In this document: positions 43,435-54,100 of the stretch, one piece after another
Position numbering within the stretch: position 1 is the stretch's first letter
Layout: the number at the start of each line of letters is the position of its first letter
Origin: Corallococcus macrosporus DSM 14697
GTDB lineage: Bacteria; Myxococcota; Myxococcia; Myxococcales; Myxococcaceae
DNA: 64,000 bases
Direction of reading: 5' to 3'
Assembly (NCBI RefSeq): GCF_002305895.1
Contig: NZ_CP022203.1
Location: forward strand, 5,434,501 to 5,498,500
Notes under the pieces: generated by a model
Database searches by the model: none
The model's input: the letters and a program-made list of their open reading frames with translations, nothing else
What the model was told of the DNA's origin: nothing
Program-made: the position numbers and the translations under genes

Positions 43435-44694
43435 ATGACCACCCCCTCCCCGGAGTTCGACGTCATCGTCTGGGGCGCCACCGGCTTCACCGGGCGCCTG
43501 GTCGCCGAATATCTCGCCAGGACGCAGGACACCCACCGCGCACGATGGGCCCTGGCCGGCCGAGATCGTGGCAAGTTGGAGAAGGTCCGGCAGGGACTCG
43601 CGGCGATTGCCCCCGCGCTCGCGGAGCTGCCGCTGCTCATCGCGGATGCGCGCGACGCCGCGTCACTGGACGCCCTGGTTCCTCGCGCCCGCGTCGTCTG
43701 CACCACGGTGGGCCCCTATGCACGCTATGGCAGCGAGCTGGTCGCCGCGTGCGTCCGCGCTGGCGTCAGCTACTGCGACCTGACGGGCGAGGTGCAGTGG
43801 ATGCGGCGGATGATTGACGCCCACCACGAGCAGGCCCAGAAGAGCGGCGCGCGCATCGTCCACACCTGCGGCTTCGACTCGATTCCGTCGGACCTGGGCG
43901 TGTTGATGATGCAGGACCACATGCGGGCGCACCACGGCGGCCACCTCGATGCCGTCCGGCTCTACATGGGCCCCATGCGCGGAGGCGCCAGCGGCGGCAC
44001 GGCGGCCAGCATGGTGCAGGCCTTGGAGGAAGCCTCGACGGACCGCTCGGTGCGCAAGATCATGGCCCACCCGCACGCGCTGGACCCCGTCCCCGGCCGC
44101 TGGCGGCCCGAGTCCAAGGACGAGCTGGGCGTCTACTTCAGCCAGGAGCTGGGCCAGTGGACCGGCCCCTTCTTCATGGCCACGGTGAACACGCGCGTCG
44201 TCCGGCGCAGCAACGCGCTGCTCGGCCACCCCTGGGGCGAGGGCTTCCGCTACACGGAGGTCGCCAGCTACGGCGCCGGGCCCAAGGGCCTGCTGCGAGC
44301 CGGCGGCGTCACCGCGGGCCTGGGAGGACTGGTCGCCGCGATGCAGGTGAAGCCCCTGCGCACGCTGCTGGAGAAGAAGGTCCTGCCCGCGCCGGGTGAA
44401 GGCCCGTCTCCCGAGGCCCGGGAGAGAGGCTTCTTCGTCGCGCAGCTCCGGGGCGAGGGCACCTCCCCCAACACGGGCAAGCAGGTGAAGCTGAAGGGCA
44501 AGGTGGCGGCGCAGGGCGACCCGGGCTACGCGGCCACGTCGCGGATGCTCGCGGAGTCCGCGCTGTGCCTCGCCTTCGACGACGTTCCGTCCACGGGCGG
44601 CGTGCTCACCCCGGCCTCCGCCATGGGCATGAAGCTGGTGGAGCGGCTGCGCCGCGCGGGCATGACGTTCCAGGTGGAGGCGCTGTCCACCTGA
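43435..44694 (+). CDS. Saccharopine dehydrogenase-like (trans-acting enoyl reductase type) protein
   Basis: 419 residues. The Rossmann motif is DVIVWGATGFTGRLVAEYLA at about 8-27, followed by ALAGRDRGKLEKV and TTVGPYARYGSELVAACV, and later CGFDSIPSDLGVLMM. These are typical of the saccharopine dehydrogenase-like family that includes mycobacterial trans-acting enoyl reductases. It likely reduces a lipid-linked double bond or acts on a lipid substrate; true lysine metabolism is less likely. The ATG at 43435 is chosen over an upstream GC-rich extension. It faces the MshEN gene convergently. Confidence 0.85.
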   Translation: MTTPSPEFDVIVWGATGFTGRLVAEYLARTQDTHRARWALAGRDRGKLEKVRQGLAAIAPALAELPLLIADARDAASLDALVPRARVVCTTVGPYARYGSELVAACVRAGVSYCDLTGEVQWMRRMIDAHHEQAQKSGARIVHTCGFDSIPSDLGVLMMQDHMRAHHGGHLDAVRLYMGPMRGGASGGTAASMVQALEEASTDRSVRKIMAHPHALDPVPGRWRPESKDELGVYFSQELGQWTGPFFMATVNTRVVRRSNALLGHPWGEGFRYTEVASYGAGPKGLLRAGGVTAGLGGLVAAMQVKPLRTLLEKKVLPAPGEGPSPEARERGFFVAQLRGEGTSPNTGKQVKLKGKVAAQGDPGYAATSRMLAESALCLAFDDVPSTGGVLTPASAMGMKLVERLRRAGMTFQVEALST

Positions 44695-44721
44695 GCCACG
44701 CCGCCGGGAGCGCGGGACGCC

Positions 44722-46140
44722 CTACGCGCTCTTGCGGCGCCGCATCATCGCCTCGTACGAGCGGCCCACGCTCTGCGAGAGGATGAGCAGCTCGCCCACG
44801 TCGGGCGGCGTGAGCTGGTCCGGGCCGTTGTCCACGTAGAGCAGGTGCACCACCTTGCCGCGCACCAGCAGCGGCAGGATGACGGCCGTCTTCGGGAAGC
44901 CACCTCCCAGCAGCTTGTAGAACACGCCCATGGCCGCGTCGCGGCGCACGGGGCCGATGTAGTGCGACCGCGTGTCCCGCACGAGCCGGAACGTGCTCTG
45001 CTCCCGCAGCGGCACGCCGATGCGGCGCACCACCGCGTCGCGGACGCCCGTCCCCATGCCGTGCCAGCCCGTCACCAGGCTGCCCTGCACCGACAGCAGC
45101 AGGTTCCGCTTCCACTTGCCCAGCGCGAAGCGCAGCACCGTGCGCGCCACGTCCTCGCGGTCCGAGCTGCGCGCCAGCTCCGCCTGCGCCTCCGCGAAGG
45201 TGAGCGGCGTCGGCGGCGGCTCCGGCGGACGCGCGGCCTGCGCGGGCGACTGAGGACCGCCCATCGCCCCAGCCGGAGCGGCGGGAACCTGCGGACCGCC
45301 CGGTACGCCCACCGGCACGGCGGGAGCCTGCGGACCACCCACCGGCGCGGCGTGCACCTGCGGAGAAACCGGCGGCTGCGCCATCGGCGGAGGCACCACG
45401 ATGCCCTGCGGCGGTGGCGGCGGCGCCACGGGGACCTGCGGACGAACAGCCGCCGGAGGAGGCACGGGCGCGGCCGGCCGCTGCGCCACGGGCGCCACCG
45501 GCGCGGGCGCGGGCTCCAGCACCTCCACGCCGGTGATGATCTCCTCCTCGCCCATGTCCCCTTCGTAGTCGGCGCCACCGCGCAGCGCGGAGGCGTAGAC
45601 GGACTGGAACTCCTCCTCGCTCATCAGGTCCGGCGGCTTCTCCGCGGCCTTCGCCAGCTCGGCCTGCGAGCCCGGCGCGGGCCGGGGCCGCACCGCGTTC
45701 ATGTCGATGGCGCGCAGCGGCCGGAACGCCTTGCAGTAACGGCGCAGGAGCTGGTTCATCCGGAACTCGGGGATGACCACCGGCACCACGCGCTTGCCCG
45801 TCTTGAAGGCGATGGAATCCAGCGTCGTGAAGTCGTGCGGGTTGACGACGGCGATGCTCAGCCGCGTCGCGTCCACCCGCATGGGCAGGTACTCCTTGTC
45901 GTCCGCGTGGTTCGAGGAGACGAGCTCCATCGCCTTGGGGTCCGGCACCATCTCCCCGGACGCGAACGCGCTGTTGTGGAGCTTCCCCAGCGTCTTCGCG
46001 AGGTCCTGCTCGGACAGCAGCCCCAGCTCCACCAGGTTCGTGCCCAGCCGCCCGCCATGCACCACCTGGGCCTCGAGCGCTTCTTCGAGTCCCTCGGCGG
46101 TGACGAGACCATCCTTCAGGAGCTGTTCACCCAGGCGCAT
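44722..46140 (-). CDS. MshEN-domain protein with proline-rich linker
   Basis: 472 residues. The N-terminus carries two MshEN-type motifs, RLGEQLLKDGLVTAEGLEEA (from residue 2) and RLGTNLVELGLLSEQDLAKT. In MshE these bind cyclic di-GMP. The T2SSE N-terminal fold then continues to about 150. A proline/alanine/valine-rich linker runs about 215-335, and the C-terminal domain (about 345-472) resembles a GAF-like fold (LLLSVQGSLVTGWHGMG, LPLLVRGKVVHLLYVDNGP). There is no ATPase domain, so it is not a secretion motor. It may read cyclic di-GMP or act in pilus/secretion control. The start at MRLGEQLL is set by the motif. Confidence 0.78.
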   Translation of the reverse strand: MRLGEQLLKDGLVTAEGLEEALEAQVVHGGRLGTNLVELGLLSEQDLAKTLGKLHNSAFASGEMVPDPKAMELVSSNHADDKEYLPMRVDATRLSIAVVNPHDFTTLDSIAFKTGKRVVPVVIPEFRMNQLLRRYCKAFRPLRAIDMNAVRPRPAPGSQAELAKAAEKPPDLMSEEEFQSVYASALRGGADYEGDMGEEEIITGVEVLEPAPAPVAPVAQRPAAPVPPPAAVRPQVPVAPPPPPQGIVVPPPMAQPPVSPQVHAAPVGGPQAPAVPVGVPGGPQVPAAPAGAMGGPQSPAQAARPPEPPPTPLTFAEAQAELARSSDREDVARTVLRFALGKWKRNLLLSVQGSLVTGWHGMGTGVRDAVVRRIGVPLREQSTFRLVRDTRSHYIGPVRRDAAMGVFYKLLGGGFPKTAVILPLLVRGKVVHLLYVDNGPDQLTPPDVGELLILSQSVGRSYEAMMRRRKSA

Positions 46141-46205
46141 GGGGCCCGCTTGTAGCCGCGCCCCATCCCCGTCCGCAAGCAGACCCGCACCCCTGGCACG
46201 GTGCG

Positions 46206-46592
46206 CTAGTCCTCCGGGTGATGGCTGAGCGCCACGCGGTTGCCCTCGGGGTCCCGGACGTACACCGTCCACCGCGTCTCATGCTCCAGCGGTACGCCCA
46301 CGCTGGCGAAGGCGGCCACGACCTCGGACCGGGCGGCCTTCGGGATCCGGAACGCCAGCAGGAGCAGGCCCGGGGCCTCGTGCCGGAACGGCGTCGGCAC
46401 TGGCTCGCCGCCCGCCGCCTCGATGGCCAGGAAGCCGCCCCCGGGCACCCCCACCCAGATGCTCCGCAGGGAGCCGTCCGGCCGAAGGTGGCGGGTCAAC
46501 TCGGGAAAGCCCAGCAGGTCTCGGTAGAAGCCGGTGACCCGCTCGATGTCCCGCGCCTGGATGGCCACGTGGTGGAAGCCCTGAACGTCCAT
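46206..46592 (-). CDS. VOC-family (glyoxalase-like) protein
   Basis: 128 residues, the size of a two-module vicinal-oxygen-chelate protein. The opening FHHVAIQARDIERVTGFYRDLLGFPE and closing WTVYVRDPEGNRVALSHHPE are characteristic, with likely metal ligands His7 and a glutamate near the middle (FLAIEAAGG). The substrate is unknown. It is divergent from the REC-DUF4388 gene with only 27 bases between the two start codons, so at least one promoter must lie inside coding DNA. Confidence 0.85.
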   Translation of the reverse strand: MDVQGFHHVAIQARDIERVTGFYRDLLGFPELTRHLRPDGSLRSIWVGVPGGGFLAIEAAGGEPVPTPFRHEAPGLLLLAFRIPKAARSEVVAAFASVGVPLEHETRWTVYVRDPEGNRVALSHHPED

Positions 46593-46619
46593 GACGCGGA
46601 TGCTATGGTCTGCGCGCCC

Positions 46620-47993
46620 ATGGCGCGACTGCTCATCGTCGAAGACAACCACGAGCTGGCCTCCCTCATCGTCGCCATGGCGCAGAGCCGTGGCCACGAC
46701 GCGAAGGCCGCATCCACCGGCGAGGCCGCCCTGGAGGCGCTCGGCCCCGGACAACCCTGGGACGCCGCCCTGGTGGACCTGCTGCTCCCGGACATCCGCG
46801 GCAGCGAGGTGCTGGCCGCGCTGCGCGCCCACGGCATCCCCGCCATCGCCGTCAGCGGCGTGTACAAGGGGGACCGCTTCGCCCAGGAGGCCGTGCAGGT
46901 CCACGGCGCCCGGACCTTCTTCGAGAAGCCGTTCGAACTCATCACCGTCATGGAGGCCCTGGAGCAGGCCGGTGGCGTTGCACCTCAACCCCGCGCTCCG
47001 CCGCCCATCGCGGAGAGCGTGCTGCTGGACGAGCTGCTCGACGCCGAGGACCTCATCGTGCTGGAAGAGTTCCCCCCCGAGTCCGAAGAGGCCGCCGAGC
47101 CCCTCCAGGTCGTCCCCAGTACGGACCCGCTGCCCGAGCCCGCCGACGCCGAGCACGCCCTCCCCCTGCCCTTCGCCAGGCGGGAGCAGGTGTGGAGTGA
47201 ATCCGCCGCGGCCCCGACGCCGTCCTCTCCCCGGCGCGCGCTGCCCGAGTGGTCCCTGAGCGGCGTCCTGGGGGACACCACCCTCGCGCGCCTCCTCAAC
47301 GCCTATTACGAGTCCCGCCACCACGGCGAGCTGAAGCTCCAGCAGGGCCAGGTGCTCAAGGTCGTCTACTTCGAGTCCGGCCGCATCGTGTACGCCGCGT
47401 CCAACCTCGCCGCCGAGCGCTTCGGCCGCTTCTGCGTCCGCCAGGGCGTGCTGTCCGACGCCCGGCTCGCCGAGGTCGCCGCCTTCGCGAAGGAGCACGG
47501 CCTGCGCACGGGGGAGGCCATGCTGCGCCTGGGCATCCTGGACGCGGCCCGGCGCAAGCAACTGCTCGAGGAGCAGGTGAAGGAGATCATCTGGTCCACC
47601 TTCCCCTGGAAGGACGGCCGCTTCGGCTTCAGCGCCATGCGCCCCCGCCGCACGGACCTGGTGAAGCTGTCCGTGTTCCCTGGCGACCTGGTGCTGGAGG
47701 GCGTGGCGAAGACGGAGACGCTGGTGACGCTGCGCCAGCACGTGCCGCGCACGCGCCGGCTGTTCCCCACCGCGGACGCGCCGTACGGCCTGCATGAGCT
47801 GAAGCTGGAAGGTCCCCAGGCGCTCGTGCTGGCCTACGCGGACGGCAGCAAGACGGTGGAGGACCTGCTCTCCCTCACCGACCTGCCCGAGCGGCAGACC
47901 CTGGCCACGTTGCGCGCGCTGGAGCTCCTCGGCGTGCTGGAGGAGCGGCCCGACACGCCGAGCCGCCGCCACCGCATCAGCTTCGGCCTGTAG
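46620..47993 (+). CDS. Response regulator with DUF4388 (PatA-like) domain
   Basis: 457 residues. The receiver domain spans 1-120 with phosphoacceptor Asp53 (LVDLLLPD) and Lys103 (FEKPFEL). An acidic proline linker follows (about 125-210), then a DUF4388/PATAN domain from about 215: LSGVLGDTTLARLLNAYYES, GELKLQQGQVLKVVYFESGR and IVYAASNLAAERFGRF. A helical C-terminal part follows. Such regulators are abundant in myxobacteria and usually act by protein-protein contact rather than DNA binding. The ATG at 46620 begins MARLLIVEDN, the natural start of a receiver. Confidence 0.88.
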   Translation: MARLLIVEDNHELASLIVAMAQSRGHDAKAASTGEAALEALGPGQPWDAALVDLLLPDIRGSEVLAALRAHGIPAIAVSGVYKGDRFAQEAVQVHGARTFFEKPFELITVMEALEQAGGVAPQPRAPPPIAESVLLDELLDAEDLIVLEEFPPESEEAAEPLQVVPSTDPLPEPADAEHALPLPFARREQVWSESAAAPTPSSPRRALPEWSLSGVLGDTTLARLLNAYYESRHHGELKLQQGQVLKVVYFESGRIVYAASNLAAERFGRFCVRQGVLSDARLAEVAAFAKEHGLRTGEAMLRLGILDAARRKQLLEEQVKEIIWSTFPWKDGRFGFSAMRPRRTDLVKLSVFPGDLVLEGVAKTETLVTLRQHVPRTRRLFPTADAPYGLHELKLEGPQALVLAYADGSKTVEDLLSLTDLPERQTLATLRALELLGVLEERPDTPSRRHRISFGL

Positions 47994-47998
47994 CCGCC

Positions 47999-50900
47999 CT
48001 ACTTCCGGCGGCGCAGCACCCGCGCCAGCGCCGCCAGGCCAAAGACAGCCGCCCCCGAGCCGCCGCCCGAGCAGCCACACCCGGACACCGGCGCCGGACG
48101 CCCGGCGTCACCGGAGACGGGCACGCCGTTGAGGCTCACCTCGCCGTCCAGCCGAGGCGTGGACAACAGGGTCGAGCGCCCCACGTACGTCAGCGTCCGC
48201 GCGCCTTGGGCGGGCAGGCGCAGGTCCTCCAGCACGAAGCCCCCGTCCACCGCCCGCACCTCGACGCCGGCGCCATCCAGCTTCACGCTGCCGGGCACCC
48301 ACTCCAGCCCCTCCACCCGCTCCAGGTAGCGGAGGCCGCCCACCTCGCACCCGGTGGTGTTGCGCAGCGCCACCACCACGCCCACCAGGCCCTTCTCCGA
48401 CGCGGTGGGCGACTCCGTCGTGTGCCGCACGTCCACGAAGCGCTCGGAGCCAATCGTCAGCACATGCTCGGTGCTGGCCGTGTTGCCCCCGCCCGCGTCG
48501 GCGAGGACGCGCAAGGTGATGGACTGCCCCACCAGCGCCTCCAGCCCCGTCTCCAGCGTGCTCACCGTCACGCTCGGGCCCGCCAGGGCCACCTCCGCGA
48601 GCGCGGGCCCTGACACCTGCGACCAGGAGAGGGCCACGTCGCCACAGGCCTCGGGCGGAATCGTCTGCGTCAACGTGGCGCTCGCGCCCTCTCCACAGCG
48701 GGCTACCAGCGTGCCGGCCTCCAACGCGCCGAGCCGCGCCGGGAGGGGCTGGTTGGGCACCTCCGCGGACGCCCGGCCCCCTTCGCGAACCGGGCCCTCG
48801 CTGTCGTCGAAGAGCTCCCCGCGCACGCGGTAGGACGCCGCGGTGCAGGACGGGGGGAGCGCCGGACGCCACGTCCCGGGCACCGGCACCACCGCCGAGT
48901 CCAGGACCTCCCCCGCCGGCGTCTCCAGGAACACCCGGGCCTTCAGCGCGCGCGCCTCCACGCAGTTCAGCGACGTGTCCAGGGCGATGTCCACGGCGCC
49001 ATCTCCCGAAGGCACCACGCCCAGCTCCAGGCTGCCGGTGGACACGTCCTCCAGCGACGGCGCCACCTGGACGCGAAGCTCCGCCTCGGGGCCCTCCTGT
49101 GTGCCGCCGCCGTTGATGGACATCCGGTTCCTCACCGTGAGGGACAGCGTCCCGTGCGCGCACTCCGCGGCCTCCACGCGCAGCCGCTCGGTCCCCACGG
49201 CCGTCTCCAGCGACACCGGCGTTCCATCCGCGGCGCGCACGGTGACGCCCGCGGGCAGGCCCGAAGCGCCGTCGGTCAGCCGCCACTCCGTCAAGACGGT
49301 CGGCAGGCCGGGGGTGCCAACGCAGGCGTGCAGCGCGTCGGGGACCAGGTCCACGCTGGCGCCATCGCCCGAGGTGAGCGTCCGCGTCGCGCCCGGGCCG
49401 AAAGGCGCCATCGGCCGGCCCCACGGCTCCACGTCCACGGTGAAGATGGCGGGGGTGCTGGACGCCACGCCGCCCTCGTCCACGCCGCGGACCTCATACG
49501 AATAGCTGGCGTTCGACGACTGGCACACCACGTCGGGCGGCGTGAAGGTGGCCTGCGCGCCCCCGTCGTGGGTGAGCTGCGGCGCCCCGGATTGACCGGA
49601 GACGGGGGCCCAGGTGTACCGCACCGCCGGACACGCCTCGGTCGCCGGCCGCGCGGTGAACACAATCGGCTCGCCCGAGGCGAGGGTCGTCGTCCGCGAG
49701 GGCGACACCGTGGGCCGCGCGGGGCCTTGCGTGTTCACCACCCGGAACGCCACCGTGGACGACACGTCGTGCGAAGCGAGCCCATCCGAGGCGAAGACGC
49801 GGAGCTCACCCTCTTCGTCGCGACAGACTGGCCGCTGAGGAACGAGCGTCACGTCAAGCTGATCCGGGTGCTCGAAGATGTTCACGCCAATCAGGTCCCC
49901 GCCTGGGGACGCGGCTGCATCCACCGACACACGCACCGCGTCGAAGTCGGCGTCGGTCGCGGTGAAGCGGGCCGCCGCGGAGCCCGTCTCCTCCACCACG
50001 ATGGGCGCCGACCCCACGTCCAGCACCGGGGCGTGGGCGTTGACGTACGTCACGACGTTGAAGCCCGGCTGGTCCAGGATGAACAGGCAGAACGCGGCGC
50101 CGATGCACGACACCTCCAGCGGCACCGCCTGCGACGCGCCCGGGAGCGCCGAGCCCTCGAAGGCCGGGTGGAACCGCCACTGGAGGCCCGCGTTGTCCGC
50201 GCTGCTCGCGGGCACGGCGCCCAGCACCGCCGGCTCGCCATTGGCCCCCACCCCCACCGCCAGGCCAAAGCCCTCGCCGTGGGGACTGCCGTGGCCGGTG
50301 TTGACGTCCACCGAGGTGATGCTGACCGACATGCTGTCGGGGAGCATCACCGGCGAGAAGGTCGTCCCGGCGGGGTCCAACGCGCCCCGGAACAAGCCGT
50401 CCGCGTTGCCGAACAGCGCGATGGGATGGGGGCCCGTTCCCGCGAAGAGGTCCACCGTGCGCGGTGACTGGCTCGTCAGCGGCGCCGGCACCGACACCTG
50501 GGCCTGACGCACGTCCCGCGTGTACCAGAGGAGCTCCGTGCGAGAGACGCCCGTCACGCTGAAGAGGGCATGGGGCGCCCCGTCCGCCGTCTCCGCCACG
50601 CCCAGCACGTCCGTGGGGGACAGCAGCCCCGCGCCGATGTCCAGCGAGGTCCAGGGCGTGGCGCCCTCGACGCCCTCCTGCGCCGTCAGCAGGGAGAGGC
50701 CGCCACCGGAGAGGGCCACCGAGGCATAGCCCGTGCCCGACGGGGTGTGCTTCACCCGCCGGACGCCCACCACGGTGTTCACCGGGTCTGGCGGGATGAT
50801 GTTGCCGGCAGCCAGGCAGTTCTGGTGGCTGATGATGTCACCCGGGCGCACGACGACGGCGAAGCAGCCCGCTGGCGACAGGAAGGTGCCGAACACGTCG

Positions 50901-51091
50901 CTGTGAAGGAACACGGCGGACTGGATGCCGTTCTCGTACAGCTCCGTCTGCGTCGACGTGGACACCGCGTAGACGCCCGGCGCGAAGACGTCCACCGAGC
51001 GGGCGATGCCTGGCACCTCGGTCACGTCCCATTCGGCGCGTGCCGCGCTGGCCACACCCAGGCAGAGGCTGATGATGACGAGGCGACGCAC
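47999..51091 (-). CDS. Large secreted MYXO-CTERM surface protein
   Basis: 1030 residues. A signal peptide (VIISLCLGVASAARA, to about 19) precedes a long beta-rich ectodomain with Ig/cadherin-like segments; for example, the stretch before residue 540 ends SYEVRGVDEGG. The C-terminal tail has GCGCSGGGSGAAVFGLAALA and then RVLRRRK: a Cys-Gly-Cys motif, hydrophobic helix and basic end, typical of the MYXO-CTERM sorting signal for surface anchoring. The GTG start has AGGAG 8 bases upstream. It is the last gene of a four-gene operon headed by a cyclic di-GMP riboswitch, and its stop lies 5 bases from the convergent regulator gene. Confidence 0.85.
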   Translation of the reverse strand: MRRLVIISLCLGVASAARAEWDVTEVPGIARSVDVFAPGVYAVSTSTQTELYENGIQSAVFLHSDVFGTFLSPAGCFAVVVRPGDIISHQNCLAAGNIIPPDPVNTVVGVRRVKHTPSGTGYASVALSGGGLSLLTAQEGVEGATPWTSLDIGAGLLSPTDVLGVAETADGAPHALFSVTGVSRTELLWYTRDVRQAQVSVPAPLTSQSPRTVDLFAGTGPHPIALFGNADGLFRGALDPAGTTFSPVMLPDSMSVSITSVDVNTGHGSPHGEGFGLAVGVGANGEPAVLGAVPASSADNAGLQWRFHPAFEGSALPGASQAVPLEVSCIGAAFCLFILDQPGFNVVTYVNAHAPVLDVGSAPIVVEETGSAAARFTATDADFDAVRVSVDAAASPGGDLIGVNIFEHPDQLDVTLVPQRPVCRDEEGELRVFASDGLASHDVSSTVAFRVVNTQGPARPTVSPSRTTTLASGEPIVFTARPATEACPAVRYTWAPVSGQSGAPQLTHDGGAQATFTPPDVVCQSSNASYSYEVRGVDEGGVASSTPAIFTVDVEPWGRPMAPFGPGATRTLTSGDGASVDLVPDALHACVGTPGLPTVLTEWRLTDGASGLPAGVTVRAADGTPVSLETAVGTERLRVEAAECAHGTLSLTVRNRMSINGGGTQEGPEAELRVQVAPSLEDVSTGSLELGVVPSGDGAVDIALDTSLNCVEARALKARVFLETPAGEVLDSAVVPVPGTWRPALPPSCTAASYRVRGELFDDSEGPVREGGRASAEVPNQPLPARLGALEAGTLVARCGEGASATLTQTIPPEACGDVALSWSQVSGPALAEVALAGPSVTVSTLETGLEALVGQSITLRVLADAGGGNTASTEHVLTIGSERFVDVRHTTESPTASEKGLVGVVVALRNTTGCEVGGLRYLERVEGLEWVPGSVKLDGAGVEVRAVDGGFVLEDLRLPAQGARTLTYVGRSTLLSTPRLDGEVSLNGVPVSGDAGRPAPVSGCGCSGGGSGAAVFGLAALARVLRRRK

Positions 51092-51100
51092 GGCTTGCTC

Positions 51101-54100
51101 CTAGTAGGCCACTTCGGCTCGCAAATAGAGCCGGTCCTGATTGTCCGACGAGCCGGGGGTCAAACCCAAGCCGCTGAAGCCCAGGAGTGTGTACCCGGTG
51201 GCCAATCGCAGCCGCTCATCCACCCGGTAGGCGACCTCCGCGCGGACCGCGCTCAGCCGCTCTCCCTCGGGAGACGCCGTCCGCCGCGCCAGCTCGGCCC
51301 CCACCTCCAGGCCCCCCACGACACGCACGGCGGGGCGAATCGTTCCCGTCCACACCCAACGCGCCGAGTCCTCGACGTGGGTGCGGCCCGCATGCAGGCC
51401 CGCCGCCACGGAGAGCCGGTCCCCCAGGCGCACGGCCGGCAGCAGGGAGAAGGTCTGCAAGGCCCGGTCTCCAAAGGCGGACCGGACGCCCGGCAGCAGC
51501 TCGCGGGTGATGCCGTAGCGCGCCACCACCAGCCAGGGCCCCGGGCGCCACGCCACCGCGGCGTAGCCTTCCACCAGCCGCGTCTCCAGCACGTCCGCGT
51601 TGACGGTGCGCGCGAAGTCCACCCGGCCGGACGCCGTCAGGTCCTCCAGCAACCGCGCCTGCGCCGCCAGCGCCACCACCGCCTGGAGCCGGTCCACCGC
51701 GACGCCCGAGCCTCGCTCCGGCGTGCCTTCTTCCCGGCGCAGCTCCACGCGCCCATCCAGGCGAAGGCGCGGCAACACGAGCTGCCCGAAGACGCCTCCG
51801 GCCTCGCGCTCCAGCGGGCTGCCCACGTCCAGCAGGCTGCGCACACCGCGCTCGTAGCGGGCGCCCACGCTGAAGCCGCCGCTCACCTGCTGCTGGAAGC
51901 CCACGGCGCGGGCCAGCCGCACGGCCGTGGCGTCGTGTGAGCCCACGTCCTCCACGAACAGCGCGGTGCCGCTCCCCGGCAGCTCGGTGCGCGCGCCCGT
52001 CAGCGTGCGGCCCGCGCCGAAGTCGGGCCCGTCCACGTCGACGGAGTAACCGCCGTAGAACACGTCCTGGCCTCGCCGCGACTCGACGTTCGCCCAGGCC
52101 CGGGGCCCCAGCTCCGGCCCCCAGCCACCGAACACGCCGGCCCGCGTGTCGCGGTCCACCTGCACGTCCACGCCCGCGGACGTGAAGGTGTCATCGAAGC
52201 GTCCGGGCCCCTCACCATGCAGCGCCAGGGCCTGCCGGTGCGCGGCGCGGAGCTGGAGCCGCTCGAACACCCGCAGCGAGCCCGCCACGCCCGCGGAGGT
52301 GCGGCCACCGAAGAGCGTGGGCCCCACGCCCGCCACCCGCGCAGCGTTCAGTCGCGAGTCCCGGACCTCGGCGCGCACGCCCCACCGCGCTTCCTCCCAC
52401 CCGACACCGGCGGCGAGGACGCGAGCGGAGAACGGCGAGTCCATGAAGGGCGCTCGCGGGTCCGCCGAACGCCGCTCGTCCGCCAGCAGCGTCAACCGGA
52501 GCTTGCCCAGCGGCTGACTCACCCGCAGGGACGACTGCCGGAAGAGCGCCGCGTCGGTGTGCGCGCCATCGGAGAAGCCTCGACCGCGCAGGCGGAACGC
52601 GGCGTCCACCGTCCCCTCGCCGTGCAGCCCGGGGCCGGAGAGCTGGAGACTCACGGCCTCCGCGCCGGTGCCCGCTTCCGGGCGGGGGCGCAGGAAGCTG
52701 AGGCCCCCGTCATCCGAGACACCGAAGAACGAAGAGTCCACGGCGGTGCCGCGGCTGGACGCCACCTCCGCCGCCACACGGTAGCCGCCCAGCGCCGTGC
52801 TCGCGCGGCCCGTGTAGAGCGAATACGGCTGGCCCTCCCGGCCTTCGCGCACCGCGCCCACGCCCAGCCGCGCGCCGCGCCACTCCGCCCAGACCTCGCC
52901 CCCCGCCGTGTCGCCCGAGTCCGCGAGCCGCAGCGCCGCGTAGTCCACCACCAGCACCGGCTCCGGGGCCTCCGTGGGCGCGCTCGTCCTCAGCCAGGCC
53001 TCCCCCGCGAGGAACGACAGCGGACGCGCCAGGAGGATGCGCCCCGCGAAGTAGTCGATGTCGTAGTCGACGCCGCGAATCAGGTGCCGCTCGCCCAGCG
53101 GCAGGCCGGTGACGCCGTCCCGCACCTCCACGCGCACCAGCTCCGAGCCCTCCGCCACCGAGGCCGCGCCCAGGTAGTACAGGCTGCCGCCCGTGGCGCG
53201 CAGCTCCTCGTGCGCGGGCACCGCGGACACCTGCCGCACGGGGTCCGTCAGGCTCCCGCCAAACGCCTTCACGCCCACGCGTGCCTGCTCCGAGCCCGCC
53301 TGGAGCTCCGCGTAGGGCCCGAAGAGCGGCCGGTGGTAGCGGCCCACCTCGCGGTCATGAAGCCGCGCGCGGTAGGTCCCCAGGCCCGCGCGCCCGTGCT
53401 CCGCGTGACGCGCCTCCACGCGCAGGCGCGCCTCCGTGGGGTTGGGCGTCAATGACACGGAGTCGTCGCCCCACTCCGCGGGCGCCAGGTCCGGGTCCGC
53501 GGCGCGGTCGAAGCGCTCCGGCACGCGCGGGCGCAGCCAGTCCGGCGGGCTGGCGCCGTTCAGCGTGCGCCCATCCGTGTCGCGCAGGTCCAGCTCGCCC
53601 ACCACGTCCACCGCGCCCAGCCGCAGCTCCGCGTGCGCGGAGCCCCGTCCGCGGAGCTGCACGCCGCCGCTCCCCAGCGCGTAGGTGGCCTCCACGTCCA
53701 GCAGGCCCACGGCGAAGGGACGCACCGACGCGGCGATCTCCAACGTCTCTTCGCGCGGCGGGCCCTCCGGCAACGTGAGCCGGACGGGAACCTGATTGCG
53801 GCCCGGCGACAGCACCACCACGGCATCCGCGCGGCCCTCGGGCCCCACCACCACTTCGCCCTCGGGGGTGTGGATGCGCGTGCCCGCGGGCGCCTCCACC
53901 TGCACGCGAGAGGTGCCGCTGGCCGCGGCCGAGTCCCGCCCGGCGGGGAGCCGTAGCGAAGCGACGGGGAGCATCGGCCGAGGGGCCACCAGCCACCCAC
54001 CGTCGCGCGGCACCACGTCCACGCGCTGGCGGTACAGGCGCACCGCGCCCTCGGCCCCCGAGGCGGTGATGGGGAGCAGGTTCTCTCCAGCCACGAGCGG

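Noticed and set aside
46593-48080. Long minus-strand open frame continuing upstream of the VOC gene
   Set aside because: It is antisense to the REC-DUF4388 gene and lacks protein-like composition; only the first 128-residue VOC protein at the 3' end is real.
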